A stretch of 42,713 nt of DNA, from NCBI GenBank assembly GCA_021298975.1, contig JAJTGC010000009.1, forward strand, positions 1 to 42,713. The letters run 5' to 3'. Below, in pieces: positions 8,018 to 17,602 of the stretch. The stretch comes from Oxalobacteraceae bacterium. GTDB taxonomy: Bacteria; Pseudomonadota; Gammaproteobacteria; Burkholderiales; Burkholderiaceae_D. Position numbers and translations under genes: made by a program. The notes under the pieces are model-generated. The model ran no database searches, had not been told where the DNA came from, and saw only the letters and a list, made by a program, of their open reading frames with translations. The first letter of the stretch is position 1. Each line of letters opens with the position of its first letter.

Positions 8018-8761
8018 CCGAATCGCACCGTCAAGGCGTATGGTTTCACCATTGAGCATCGTGTTCTCGATAATGGTTTTTGCCAGATGCGCGTACTCGG
8101 CCGGTTTGCCCAGACGCGGGGGAAACGGCACCATGCGACCCAGCGCATCCTGGACTTCCTGCGGCATACCCAGCAGCATGGGCGTCTCGAAAATACCCGG
8201 GGCAATCGTCATCACACGCACGCCATTACGCGACAAATCGCGCGCCATGGGCAGAGTCAGTCCAACCACGCCCGCCTTGGAAGAACCATACGCGGCTTGC
8301 CCAATTTGCCCGTCATAGGCGGCCACCGACGCGGTATTGATGATCACACCGCGCTCGCCGGCAGCGTTCGGCGCATGATTGCTCATCGCAACAGCAGCCA
8401 GGCGCGACATATTGAACGTACCAACCAGATTGATATTCACCACACGCTGGAACACCTCCAGCGGATGCGCGCCCTCCTTGCCAACCGTCTTGACTGCCGG
8501 TGCCACACCCGCGCAGTTGATCAGACCGACCAGCTGCCCCATGGCCTCCGCCGCTGCCACCACGGCCAGGCCGTCGGCTTCCGAGGCGACATCACACTTG
8601 ACGAATTTTCCTTGCAATTCGGCGGCCAACGCCTCACCCGCTTCCACCTGAACATCCGCGAGTACCACCTTGCCACCGTTCTCGACAATCATGCGCGCCG
8701 TGGCAGCGCCCAGTCCGGACGCGCCGCCGGTAATGATAAAAACGTTATTTTTGATTTCCAT
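8003..8761 (-). CDS. SDR-family 3-hydroxyacyl-CoA dehydrogenase (type II, HSD17B10-like)
   Basis: 252-residue NAD-dependent short-chain dehydrogenase. The Rossmann motif TGGASGLG is at 11-18, an acidic residue (ADVQ) ends beta-2 as in NAD-specific enzymes, and the catalytic triad is Ser145, Tyr158 and Lys162 (YGSSK). The motifs VVNINLVGTFNM and TIAPGIFETPMLLGMP are those of type II 3-hydroxyacyl-CoA dehydrogenases, which oxidise 3-hydroxyacyl-CoA in fatty acid or branched-chain acid breakdown. The start at 8761 has GGAG 6 nt upstream; the longer reading to 8821 has none. The 3' end lies in a small tandem duplication. Confidence 0.88.
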   Translation of the reverse strand: MEIKNNVFIITGGASGLGAATARMIVENGGKVVLADVQVEAGEALAAELQGKFVKCDVASEADGLAVVAAAEAMGQLVGLINCAGVAPAVKTVGKEGAHPLEVFQRVVNINLVGTFNMSRLAAVAMSNHAPNAAGERGVIINTASVAAYDGQIGQAAYGSSKAGVVGLTLPMARDLSRNGVRVMTIAPGIFETPMLLGMPQEVQDALGRMVPFPPRLGKPAEYAHLAKTIIENTMLNGETIRLDGAIRMQPK

Positions 8762-8823
8762 GATTTCTCCAAATGGGAAGGTAAAAAATGAATGCCGATA
8801 AGCGTAATGATACCTGCCCATAG

Positions 8824-8845
8824 AAAAAGGCAGCCGAAGCTGCCT
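8824..8845 (-). terminator. Rho-independent terminator after hppA
   Basis: On the minus strand GGCAGC-TTCG-GCTGCC is followed by TTTTT: a 6-bp stem (8829-8834 with 8839-8844) closed by a stable TTCG tetraloop. It begins 23 bp beyond the hppA stop. Confidence 0.85.
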
Positions 8846-8867
8846 CTCTCTCAGTGCACAAACCGTC

Positions 8868-10928
8868 TTAGCCGATCAGACCTTTGGCTGACAACAGCGG
8901 CACGATCAACAACGCGACAATATTGATGATCTTGATCAGCGGATTGACCGCCGGACCCGCTGTGTCCTTGTAAGGATCACCCACGGTATCACCGGTCACG
9001 GCTGCCTTGTGCGCTTCACTGCCCTTGCCGCCGTGATGACCATCCTCAATGTACTTTTTCGCATTGTCCCAGGCGCCACCACCGGTACACATGGAAATCG
9101 CCACGAACAGGCCTGTCACAATCGTACCCATGAGCAGACCACCCAGTGCCGTGGGTCCAAGCACCAGACCAACGACCACCGGCACCACCACTGGCAACAG
9201 CGATGGAATCATCATCTCCTTGATTGCCGAGGCCGTGAGCATATCTACAGCGCGACCATACTCGGGCTTGCCGGTACCTTCCATGATGCCGGGAATCTCG
9301 CGGAACTGACGACGCACTTCTTCCACCACCGAACCGGCAGCACGACCCACCGCCTCCATGGCCATCGCACCGAACAGATACGGAATCAACCCGCCAATGA
9401 AGAGACCCACGATGACCATCGGATCGGACAGATCAAAACGGATCTGGATACCGCCCTCCTGCAAGGCATGCGTGTAATCTGCGAACAACACCAACGCCGC
9501 CAAACCCGCCGAGCCGATCGCATAACCCTTGGTCACCGCCTTGGTGGTATTACCCACCGCATCAAGCGGGTCGGTAACGTCGCGCACGCTCTGCGGCAGA
9601 TTGGCCATTTCGGCGATACCGCCTGCGTTATCCGTAATCGGACCGTAGGCATCCAGTGCCACGATGATGCCGGCCATTGACAACATGGCGGTGGCAGCCA
9701 CAGCGATACCGAACAGACCCGCCAGTGCATAAGAGACCAGAATACCGGCACAGACACACAATACGGGCCATGCCGTGGATTTCATCGAGATACCGATACC
9801 CGCGATGATATTGGTCGCGTGACCTGTGGTCGATGCCTCGGCGATGTGCTTGACTGGCGCGAAGTCCGTGCCCGTGTAGTACTCCGTAATCCAGACCATG
9901 GCAGCCGTCAGGACCAAGCCCACCGCGCAAGCGCCAAACAATCCCATCGGTGTCACTACCAAGCCATCGGACATCGTGATGGACTCAGGGAACACCATGG
10001 TCGTGACGAAATAAAACGCGATCAGGGACAGGGCACCCGAGACAATCAGCCCCCGATAAAGCGCAGGCATGACGTTCTTCATGTCAGGCTTGGCTTTGAC
10101 GAACATCACGCCGATGATGGACGCAATGATCGACACACCACCAAGAATCAACGGATAGATCACCGCAGCGCCCGGCGCCGAAGTCACCATCAGCGCACCG
10201 AGTGCCATGGTGGCAATCAGCGTCACCGCATAGGTCTCGAACAAGTCAGCCGCCATGCCAGCGCAGTCACCCACGTTGTCACCGACGTTGTCGGCGATCA
10301 CCGCAGGGTTGCGCGGATCGTCTTCAGGAATACCGGCTTCCACCTTACCCACCAGATCTGCGCCCACATCAGCGCCCTTGGTAAATATCCCGCCACCCAG
10401 ACGCGCGAAAATCGAAATCAACGAAGAGCCGAATGCGAAGCCCAGCAAAGGCTTGAGCGTTTTTGAATCCGGATGCTCGAGACCACCGATGAAGTAATAG
10501 AACAGTGACACACCGAGCAGGCCCAGTCCGACCACCAGCATGCCGGTAATGGCGCCACCACGAAACGCGACATCCAGTGCAGGCCCGATACCTTGGGTCG
10601 CTGCCTGCGCCGTACGGACATTCGCGCGCACCGAGATATTCATCCCGATGAAACCGCACGCGCCGGAGAGCAAGGCCCCAAGCACGAAGCCGACCGCAGT
10701 CTTGAGATCAAGGAAGCCGATCAATATGGTCAGTACGACGCCGACGATGGCAATCGTACGATACTGACGCGCCAGATAGGCCGCTGCACCCGCCTGAATC
10801 GCAGCAGCAATTTCCTGCATTCGGGGATTGCCGGGGTCCTTGCCAAGGATCCAGCTTCGGGAAATGAGGCCGTAGATTACGGCGATAACGCCGCAAGCGA
10901 CAGCGAACCACAAGCCATTTGATGCCAT
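8868..10928 (-). CDS. hppA: Membrane-bound proton-pumping inorganic pyrophosphatase
   Basis: 686-residue integral membrane enzyme that couples PPi hydrolysis to proton export, with about 16 transmembrane helices. The substrate site [19 protein letters not shown] (203-221) and the second acidic site near 426-434 (DAYGPITDN) are intact. The motif GNTTKA carries Lys463, the residue that replaces the K+ requirement, so this should be a K+-independent H+-PPase. The start at 10928 is chosen because GGAGGAGA lies just upstream; the in-frame ATG at 10964 has no such site. It is transcribed alone, between its own terminator and that of adk. Confidence 0.96.
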   Translation of the reverse strand: MASNGLWFAVACGVIAVIYGLISRSWILGKDPGNPRMQEIAAAIQAGAAAYLARQYRTIAIVGVVLTILIGFLDLKTAVGFVLGALLSGACGFIGMNISVRANVRTAQAATQGIGPALDVAFRGGAITGMLVVGLGLLGVSLFYYFIGGLEHPDSKTLKPLLGFAFGSSLISIFARLGGGIFTKGADVGADLVGKVEAGIPEDDPRNPAVIADNVGDNVGDCAGMAADLFETYAVTLIATMALGALMVTSAPGAAVIYPLILGGVSIIASIIGVMFVKAKPDMKNVMPALYRGLIVSGALSLIAFYFVTTMVFPESITMSDGLVVTPMGLFGACAVGLVLTAAMVWITEYYTGTDFAPVKHIAEASTTGHATNIIAGIGISMKSTAWPVLCVCAGILVSYALAGLFGIAVAATAMLSMAGIIVALDAYGPITDNAGGIAEMANLPQSVRDVTDPLDAVGNTTKAVTKGYAIGSAGLAALVLFADYTHALQEGGIQIRFDLSDPMVIVGLFIGGLIPYLFGAMAMEAVGRAAGSVVEEVRRQFREIPGIMEGTGKPEYGRAVDMLTASAIKEMMIPSLLPVVVPVVVGLVLGPTALGGLLMGTIVTGLFVAISMCTGGGAWDNAKKYIEDGHHGGKGSEAHKAAVTGDTVGDPYKDTAGPAVNPLIKIINIVALLIVPLLSAKGLIG

Positions 10929-11104
10929 ATGTCTCCTCCAAAAGTTCAAGACAGTTTTTATCACTTCATCGCTGCCCCACCTGTCTCGATGGGTGCAGTT
11001 TCTTGTTACACACTTCTCGCTCAGTCCGCATCAAGCTCTGCTTTTGTGCGCGACTTTTTTCAGGCGTCTCTGCTTACCACATACCACTGATTTTTTTATG
11101 CATG

Positions 11105-11133
11105 AAAAAAGCGGACCTGATGTCCGCTTTGAA
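11105..11133 (-). terminator. Rho-independent terminator after adk
   Basis: A 9-bp stem AAAGCGGAC/GTCCGCTTT (11108-11116 and 11122-11130) with a 5-nt loop is followed on the minus strand by a T-run. It lies 13 bp beyond the adk stop. Confidence 0.87.
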
Positions 11134-11145
11134 AAAAGGCTCGGT

Positions 11146-11811
<666 letters not shown>

Positions 11812-11946
11812 TTATGCTTTTTATTACTTGAGCCGCATTGACCCGCGTCGCTGCAGCGCACAGCGAGATTGTCTCCTGACTAGCTTGCCCGAAACTTACC
11901 ACAGAATGATGGCAGCCCGGTCATCTGCAGACGCCGTTGCGCCGCC

Positions 11947-12699
11947 TCAAGCGGTGAAATGCGCTCTCACCCGCGCCAGATCATCCGGGGTATCGACGCC
12001 ACCGGGCGGCGCATCCGGGGTCACGTGGACGGCAATTCGGAAGCCATGCCAGAGCACGCGCAATTGCTCGAGTGCCTCGATCTGCTCCAACGGCGCGGGT
12101 GGCAGGGTGGGATAGCGTTGCAGAAAGTCCTGACGATACGCATACATACCGATGTGCCGCAAAGCCTGATAGCCCGCAGGCATATGTTTCGCACCGTCCG
12201 CGAATGCATCGCGATGCCAGGGAAGCGGTGCGCGAGAAAACATCAGCGCCCGCCCCGCTGCATCCAGCACCACCTTCACCACGTTTGGATTGAATACCTC
12301 GGACAGATCAGTAATAGGGTGCGCCAGGGTTGCCATTGGCACGTCCCACGTGATCTGGGCAGCGCACGCATTGATCAGCGCGGGGTCCATCAGTGGCTCA
12401 TCACCCTGAACGTTGACGATCACCGCATCATCCGGCAACCCAACCAATGCAGCGACCTCGGCAATACGATCCGTACCGGAGGGATGATCGTCACGGGTCA
12501 TGCGCGCATCAACACCATGGCGCTTGCAAGCGGCAACGATATCGGGATGATCAGTCGCCACGATCACCTGGGCGGCACCCGACCGCGCAGCGCACTCGGC
12601 AACGCGCACCACCATCGGTTTACCGCCGATATCTGCCAGCGGCTTGTCAGGCAAACGCGTCGAAGCCATACGAGCAGGAATAATGACGGTAAAGGCCAT
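11947..12699 (-). CDS. kdsB: 3-deoxy-manno-octulosonate cytidylyltransferase (CMP-KDO synthetase)
   Basis: 250-residue enzyme that activates KDO with CTP for addition to lipid A. It opens with the nucleotide-binding motif [20 protein letters not shown]. The metal and substrate motifs [12 protein letters not shown] and [13 protein letters not shown] and the C-terminal [13 protein letters not shown] are all typical. It lies 40 bp after the Trm112-like gene and close to lpxK, so two lipopolysaccharide precursor steps are encoded together in an order conserved in Burkholderiales. Confidence 0.96.
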   Translation of the reverse strand: MAFTVIIPARMASTRLPDKPLADIGGKPMVVRVAECAARSGAAQVIVATDHPDIVAACKRHGVDARMTRDDHPSGTDRIAEVAALVGLPDDAVIVNVQGDEPLMDPALINACAAQITWDVPMATLAHPITDLSEVFNPNVVKVVLDAAGRALMFSRAPLPWHRDAFADGAKHMPAGYQALRHIGMYAYRQDFLQRYPTLPPAPLEQIEALEQLRVLWHGFRIAVHVTPDAPPGGVDTPDDLARVRAHFTA

Positions 12700-12739
12700 G
12701 CAGCGGTTTGCCCCGAAAGAAATCAGACAGGTGAAAGCG

Positions 12740-12934
12740 TTACGCCGACGGGGTGCCCGTGGTCAGGGCCGCGTTCATATCGCGCGCATCATCGGCCCAC
12801 ATAATGGGTATGCCGTCACGAATCGGATACGCAAGACGATCTGCATTACAAATCAGTTCCTGCGCCACCTTGTCATGCTGCAGCGGCCCTTTGCACAGCG
12901 GGCACACGAGTAAATCAAGCAGTCGGTTATCCAC
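12740..12934 (-). CDS. Trm112-family small protein (YcaR-like)
   Basis: 64-residue protein starting [18 protein letters not shown], with one CxxC pair near residues 11-14, a later Cys and the block [14 protein letters not shown], all typical of the UPF0434/Trm112 family. Eukaryotic and archaeal relatives activate methyltransferases; the role in bacteria is not settled. A GTG start at 12934 is chosen: GGAG lies 9 nt upstream and the codon overlaps the lpxK stop by 8 bp, so translation is coupled. An ATG-led longer reading would run 60 bp into lpxK and adds no conserved sequence. Confidence 0.88.
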   Translation of the reverse strand: MDNRLLDLLVCPLCKGPLQHDKVAQELICNADRLAYPIRDGIPIMWADDARDMNAALTTGTPSA

Positions 12935-13946
12935 GCAGTTTCTCCAGGATGTGTTGCGCCAGTGGTTCAGCAATACGTGCATCAACCGGGACAACCCACA
13001 ATCGTGTGTCTTGTGCGATGCCAGCGATGCCTTTACATTTTACTGCATCCTTCTCGGTGATCAGAATGACATCGGCCTCTATTCCGGCAAAAGGGTTGGT
13101 CGCAAAATCGAAATGATCCGGCAAGGCCAGCGTTGATTTCAGCACCACGCCCTGTAAACGCAGCATCTCGAAAAACCGCACCGGATGACCGATGCCTGCC
13201 ACTGCCGCAACACGCCGGTTCCGAAGGGAAGACAAAGCCACGCGTTGGCGGCGGTCGCTCATCTGCTCAGCCTCAGTGCCAGCGATCTGCATATTGCAGG
13301 TATGCGTGCTTGGCATCGACGTACCGCCATTGACCACATAAAAATCACTGCGACGTGATACCGGTTCACGCAAGGGCCCAGCGGGCAGTAACCAGCCGTT
13401 GCCATGTCCGCGCGTATCGGACAACTGAATTTCTATCGTGCGGTTGAGCGCATAGTGCTGCAAGCCGTCGTCGGAAATGATCACATCGACTTTGGGATAC
13501 GCAGCGAGCAAGCCACGCGCTGCCGCCACTCGATCGCGACCCACAAATACCGGAACTCCGGACTTCTGCGCAATGAGCAGCGGCTCGTCACCCGTCTCGG
13601 CCGCGGACATGTCTGACTTGACCTCGATAACCGCCCTTGCATGGGCGCCGTAACCACGCGAGATCACGCCCGGCGAGTAGCCATGCGCGCGTAATATCGA
13701 CACCAGCCAGAGCACCAGCGGCGTCTTGCCCGTACCACCGATGAAAATATTTCCCACCACGATCACCGGCACAGGCAAGGTCGAGGACTGGAAAATACCC
13801 AGCCTGTAAAAAAGTCGACGCAATAAAATGATCAGAAAAAAAATTGCCGCCAGCGGCAACAGCAAACAGGCGATCAACCCGCGACGTTGCCACGCCTGCG
13901 TCAGCAGGTTTTCGAGCGCATTCGTTTTGATGACGGTGGTGGGCAT
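12927..13946 (-). CDS. lpxK: Tetraacyldisaccharide 4'-kinase
   Basis: 339-residue kinase that phosphorylates the 4' position of the lipid A disaccharide at the inner membrane. A hydrophobic N-terminal helix (25-42) anchors it. The P-loop is in [17 protein letters not shown] (GGTGKT 70-75), and [11 protein letters not shown] carries the Walker B-like acidic residues. Its ATG shares one base with the exbD stop (TGATG), and its own stop overlaps the following GTG, so exbD-lpxK-Trm112 are translationally chained. Confidence 0.95.
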   Translation of the reverse strand: MPTTVIKTNALENLLTQAWQRRGLIACLLLPLAAIFFLIILLRRLFYRLGIFQSSTLPVPVIVVGNIFIGGTGKTPLVLWLVSILRAHGYSPGVISRGYGAHARAVIEVKSDMSAAETGDEPLLIAQKSGVPVFVGRDRVAAARGLLAAYPKVDVIISDDGLQHYALNRTIEIQLSDTRGHGNGWLLPAGPLREPVSRRSDFYVVNGGTSMPSTHTCNMQIAGTEAEQMSDRRQRVALSSLRNRRVAAVAGIGHPVRFFEMLRLQGVVLKSTLALPDHFDFATNPFAGIEADVILITEKDAVKCKGIAGIAQDTRLWVVPVDARIAEPLAQHILEKLRG

Positions 13947-14362
13947 CAGGGTGCGTTCGACTGCGCAGAAAAGGTCACTTGCGACAGACCTGCAAGACGA
14001 GCTGCCTCCATCACACTGACCACGGACTGATGCGTGGCTTGCGCATCCGCATGAATATCGACAATCTGTGTGGCGTCACCGGCAGCGAGGCGGCGCAGCT
14101 CTTGCGCCAGCGATGCTGCATCGCGCGCTGCCACGCGCCGACCGTTCAGCGCGAAACCACCCTCGGCATCGACGGCAATGTGCAGTGATTTGGGTGGCGT
14201 GGAGGCCTCGGCGCTGACGGTAGGCAGACGCACGGCAAGACCGGTGACACGGCTAAAGCTTGTGCTGATCATGAGGAAAATCAGAATGACCAGCAGCACG
14301 TCGATGAACGCGATCAAATTGATTTCCGGCTGATCGCGTCGGGCCTGTTGACGAAAATTCAT
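13946..14362 (-). CDS. exbD: ExbD/TolR-family biopolymer transport protein
   Basis: 138-residue inner-membrane protein: a short cytoplasmic start (FRQQARRDQPEINLIAFIDV), one transmembrane helix (about 17-38) holding the proton-relay Asp in FIDVLLVIL, then a periplasmic domain. With the preceding ExbB homologue it forms a proton-driven motor that energises TonB- or Tol-type outer membrane processes. No tonB or tolA is nearby, and position between xseA and lpxK is conserved in betaproteobacteria, so the partner is not known. The start lies 4 bp after the exbB stop. Confidence 0.9.
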   Translation of the reverse strand: MNFRQQARRDQPEINLIAFIDVLLVILIFLMISTSFSRVTGLAVRLPTVSAEASTPPKSLHIAVDAEGGFALNGRRVAARDAASLAQELRRLAAGDATQIVDIHADAQATHQSVVSVMEAARLAGLSQVTFSAQSNAP

Positions 14363-14366
14363 GGCT

Positions 14367-14972
14367 TCAACCTTGTCCGCTGCTCATCTGATCGGCAAAG
14401 CGCAACGCCTGTTGCTCCATATCGATCACCAGCGCATCGACCTGCGCATGAAAATGCCGGTGAAACAGCAAGGCCGGCATCGCAACCGCCAGACCAAAAC
14501 CGGTATTGTAGAGCGCCACGGAGATGCCATGCGCCACCTGCAGAGGATCGGTGATCGCGCCCTGCTGCGCCCCAAACAATTCAATCATGCCAACCACCGT
14601 ACCGAACAATCCCATCAGCGGTGCCAGCGTTGCCACCGTACCCAAGGTCGTCAGATAACGCTCAAGATGATGCGCGCTTGCACGGCCTGCATCGGCGATC
14701 GCCTCTTTCATCACTTCGCGCGGTGACTGCACGTGCCGCAAGCCAGCCGCCAGCACCCGGCCGAGCGGCGAGTTCTGCTCCAGTTGCCTGATGATTTCGG
14801 CGTTGACCCTGCCGGTGCGCGCGACATCCAGTACTTCCGGCAGCAACGTGGAAGGCGATATCCGCGAACGGCGCAAGTACAATAAGCGCTCGACGATGAC
14901 CGTGACAGCGACCAAAGACGCAGCAAGCAAAAACCAGATCGGCCAGCCTGCGGCCTGAATCAGCGCAAACAA
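14367..14972 (-). CDS. exbB: MotA/TolQ/ExbB-family proton channel protein
   Basis: About 201 residues with three membrane helices: one near the N-terminus (WPIWFLLAASLVAVTVIVERLLYLRR) and two in the C-terminal half (LATVATLAPLMGLFGTVVGMIELF and VALYNTGFGLAVAMPALLFHRHF). These are the ExbB/TolQ pore helices. I prefer the TTG start at 14972 (protein MFALIQAAGWPIW): GGGGAG lies 8 nt upstream and homologues begin the same way. The in-frame ATG at 15026 lacks a ribosome site. First gene of the exbB-exbD-lpxK-Trm112-kdsB cluster, divergent from xseA. Confidence 0.9.
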   Translation of the reverse strand: MFALIQAAGWPIWFLLAASLVAVTVIVERLLYLRRSRISPSTLLPEVLDVARTGRVNAEIIRQLEQNSPLGRVLAAGLRHVQSPREVMKEAIADAGRASAHHLERYLTTLGTVATLAPLMGLFGTVVGMIELFGAQQGAITDPLQVAHGISVALYNTGFGLAVAMPALLFHRHFHAQVDALVIDMEQQALRFADQMSSGQG

Positions 14973-15319
14973 AATACAGTCTCCCCTGATGAATATCCAA
15001 ATTGCCGCAGACTGTATCCGCTTCACTGTGCCCGGGCAAGTTCACGCAAGCCACATCCGTATCAGGCACGGGGGCTTGCTTGCAAAACCAGCGGTCTTTT
15101 GCAATGCCTGTCGGGTTTTGCACAGAAGCTGTGGACAAGTTTGTGGGAAACGGGGGGACCCTGGTGCCAGGTTCCTGATTCAAAAGCATTTTTAACGGCG
15201 CCTGCAAATCATGCAAAAAATTACCCAAAGAAATCAATGACTTATACTAAATCAACTGCGTCCGGCGGGGATTGGATCACCCACCCTTCCGGTCCGCTTC
15301 ACGGACGGACAGTCTGCCG
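14973..15319. promoter_or_regulatory. Divergent control region between exbB and xseA
   Basis: No gene is seen in these 347 bp. They hold an 8-bp inverted repeat TTGCAAAA/TTTTGCAA (15080-15087 and 15097-15104) with a 9-nt spacer, and an almost perfect 20-bp palindrome at 15157-15176 centred on CCTGG-TG-CCAGG. A -10-like TATACT at 15243-15248 could serve xseA, with only a weak -35 (TTACCC, 15221-15226). Which protein might bind the palindromes is unknown. Confidence 0.4.
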
Positions 15320-16690
15320 ATGAGTGACAGCTTCTTTCCAGGCGGCACAGGCAGCAACGACGCCGCCCCGTCGATACTGACCGTCTCGCAGCTGAATCAA
15401 TCAGTGGGACGCCTGCTGGAACGCAGCTTCCCGCTGACCTGGATCGCGGGCGAACTCTCCAACGTGACTCGGGCTGCGTCCGGACACTGGTACTTCACGC
15501 TCAAGGATGCTGCGGCTCAGGTACGGGCGGTGATGTTTCGCGGGCGGGCCCAATACGTTGACTTCAGCCCCCGCGAAGGCGACAAGGTCGAAGTCCGCGC
15601 CACCATCGGCCTGTACGCAGCGCGCGGGGATTTTCAGCTCAACGTTGAAAACATGCGCCGTGCGGGCGTAGGCAATCTCTACGAAGCGTTTATCAAGCTC
15701 AAGTCTCGACTGGCCTCCGAGGGATTATTCGATCAGGAACGCAAACGGGAGCTGCCTGTCTTCCCGCGCACCATCGGTATCGTCACCAGCCCGCAGGCCG
15801 CTGCATTGCGCGATGTCCTGAGCGCCTTGCGGCGCCGGGCACCGCACATTCAGGTGGTGCTCTACCCCACCGCAGTGCAAGGCGACGGTTCTGCCGAAAA
15901 AATCGCAGCGGCCATTCGCACCGCCTCCCAGCGCGCCGAATGTGATGTCCTGCTCGTCTGCCGGGGCGGTGGCAGTCTGGAAGATCTGTGGTCATTCAAC
16001 GACGAGCGCGTGGCCCGTGCGATCGCCGAGTGCGCCATGCCCGTGATTTCGGGGGTCGGTCACGAAACCGATGTCACGATTGCCGACTTCGTTGCCGACT
16101 TGCGCGCACCAACGCCCACCGCAGCCGCGGAACTGGCGGCCACGCCACGGGACGACTGGTTCGCAGCCGTCGGCCAGCATGGTGATGACCTCACCGATGC
16201 GTTACGCCGGCAACTCGATGACCGCACCCAGACTCTGGACTGGCTCGCTCACCGCCTGCAAAGTCCCAGCGCCGCCATACGGCATCAGAAACTCCGCCTG
16301 TCAACGCTGCAACGCCGACTGCAACATGCAACCACCACACCCTTGGCAGCGTCACGCTTCCGTCTGGACAAAGCGCGGCAGCGGCTACTGCATGCACTGC
16401 CCGATACGCGCATCGCAGGGGCAAGGCTGGCAGCCCGGGCAACGCAATTATCAGCGGCATACACCAACCGGCTGGGCGCTCATCACCACAAGCTCGACAC
16501 CTTGCAAGGCAAACTCGAGTTACTGGCGCCACAGCGCACGCTGGAGCGGGGCTACGCGATCCTTCGGGACGAGCAAGGTCAGATCATTCGGCGCACCGCA
16601 CAGATACAGGCACCACAGCGTCTGGCACTGACCGTCGCCGAGGGCAGCGCTCACATTGACATCAGCCGGATAGAGCCCGACAAGGATTGA
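15320..16690 (+). CDS. xseA: Exodeoxyribonuclease VII large subunit
   Basis: 456-residue large subunit of exonuclease VII, which degrades single-stranded DNA from both ends together with XseB. An N-terminal OB fold ([18 protein letters not shown]... [23 protein letters not shown]) is followed by the catalytic domain with [29 protein letters not shown] and [17 protein letters not shown], then a long coiled-coil (about 270-400) and the C-terminal GYAILRD motif. Start at 15320 (MSDSFFPGG) is chosen over 15272, as conserved sequence begins about residue 20. xseB is not adjacent. A small GC hairpin without a T-run follows the stop (16691-16705). Confidence 0.95.
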   Translation: MSDSFFPGGTGSNDAAPSILTVSQLNQSVGRLLERSFPLTWIAGELSNVTRAASGHWYFTLKDAAAQVRAVMFRGRAQYVDFSPREGDKVEVRATIGLYAARGDFQLNVENMRRAGVGNLYEAFIKLKSRLASEGLFDQERKRELPVFPRTIGIVTSPQAAALRDVLSALRRRAPHIQVVLYPTAVQGDGSAEKIAAAIRTASQRAECDVLLVCRGGGSLEDLWSFNDERVARAIAECAMPVISGVGHETDVTIADFVADLRAPTPTAAAELAATPRDDWFAAVGQHGDDLTDALRRQLDDRTQTLDWLAHRLQSPSAAIRHQKLRLSTLQRRLQHATTTPLAASRFRLDKARQRLLHALPDTRIAGARLAARATQLSAAYTNRLGAHHHKLDTLQGKLELLAPQRTLERGYAILRDEQGQIIRRTAQIQAPQRLALTVAEGSAHIDISRIEPDKD

Positions 16691-16859
16691 GCGGCCTCAC
16701 GCCGCCCGTGCTGGAACCCATCGAGTATTACTGGTCTGGGACGCACTGAATTAATCAACGCTTCATTAGGCTATACTTCGCTCGGCTTGGTAAGCGTGCA
16801 ATGCGACGCGCGCACGCCCTCAATAAAAAAGCGTTGAACTGAATATTTTTGGAGGATTT

Positions 16860-17456
16860 ATGGCTGCAATTCTGCAATCGCTGGGACGCACCGTCCTGGC
16901 CGGAGTAATCCTGTTGATACTGCTGGTGATCATCGCCACCAAGGTCTCGGGTGTGAGTCCGCAAATGGGACATGAGTGGGCCGCTTTTGTGATGCGCTGG
17001 CTGCATGTGGTAGCTGGCATCATGTGGATCGGTCTGCTCTGGTATTTCAACTTCGTGCAGATCCCTTCAATGCCCAAAATTCCGGATGAACAAAAACCGG
17101 CAATCGGCAAAGTCATTGCACCCACCGCGCTATTCTGGTTTCGCTGGGCAGCGCTGGCGACCGTCGTCACCGGCTTGCTCGTGGCATGGATGCGTCACTA
17201 CCTTGGTGCTGCCCTGACGCTGCAAGTTGGCTTCCATGCCATTGGTATCGGTATGTGGATCGCGCTGGTGATGGCCTTTAATGTCTGGTTCATCATCTGG
17301 CCTAACCAGAAAAAAGCACTGGGTATTGTCACTGTCGAGCCGGCACAGAAGGCAGCCGCTGCGCGTCTGGCGATGCTGACTTCCCGCTTCAACACCATGC
17401 TGTCCATCCCCATGCTCTACATGATGGTCGCGCAGCAGAACGGCGGCCTGCAGTAA
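16860..17456 (+). CDS. PuuD-like (urate oxidase N-terminal domain) membrane protein
   Basis: 198-residue inner-membrane protein with about five helices (9-27, 38-57, 85-106, 118-139, 168-190). The motif MRWLHVVAGIMWIGLLWYFNF is that of the Urate_ox_N/DUF989 family, whose founder PuuD is a membrane urate hydroxylase fused to a C-terminal cytochrome c. Here only the membrane domain exists and no cytochrome gene or purine-catabolism gene is adjacent, so I do not assign urate oxidation. GGAGG precedes the ATG at 7 nt; TATACT at 16772-16777 may be the -10 of its promoter. A strong bidirectional terminator follows. Confidence 0.8.
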   Translation: MAAILQSLGRTVLAGVILLILLVIIATKVSGVSPQMGHEWAAFVMRWLHVVAGIMWIGLLWYFNFVQIPSMPKIPDEQKPAIGKVIAPTALFWFRWAALATVVTGLLVAWMRHYLGAALTLQVGFHAIGIGMWIALVMAFNVWFIIWPNQKKALGIVTVEPAQKAAAARLAMLTSRFNTMLSIPMLYMMVAQQNGGLQ

Positions 17457-17479
17457 CAGCACGCACCACGGGCACTATA

Positions 17480-17519
17480 AAAAATCCTGCGGCAGGTACG
17501 CCTGCTGCAGGATTTTTTT
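17480..17519. terminator. Bidirectional terminator between the PuuD-like gene and blh
   Basis: A long stem AAATCCTGCGGCAGG with CCTGCTGCAGGATTT, loop TACG and one internal wobble pair, is flanked by an A-run on the left and a T-run on the right. It ends transcription of the PuuD-like gene and can also serve the converging blh transcript. Confidence 0.9.
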
Positions 17520-17520
17520 A

Positions 17521-17595
17521 TGTCTTGCTTGTTCATGTCATGCTTGCTCACGTCTTGCTTATCGACGCCTTGCTTGTCGACGCCTTGCTTTTTTA
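17521..17595. repeat. Five-copy 15-bp tandem repeat
   Basis: Five adjacent 15-bp units (17521, 17536, 17551, 17566 and 17581 onward) have the consensus YGTCTTGCTTGTCGA with a few changes each. The array lies between a terminator and the blh stop codon. There are no spacers, so it is not CRISPR. One strand also has an open frame through it (see findings). Confidence 0.85.
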
Positions 17596-17602
17596 TGCTG
17601 AA

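Noticed and set aside
10929..11104. Promoter elements of hppA
   Set aside because: Only weak matches (TTGATG with an 18-nt spacer to TGTAAC) were found, not enough to call a promoter.
17521..17595. Repeat array as a CRISPR
   Set aside because: The 15-bp units are directly adjacent with no spacers, and no cas gene is in the window.
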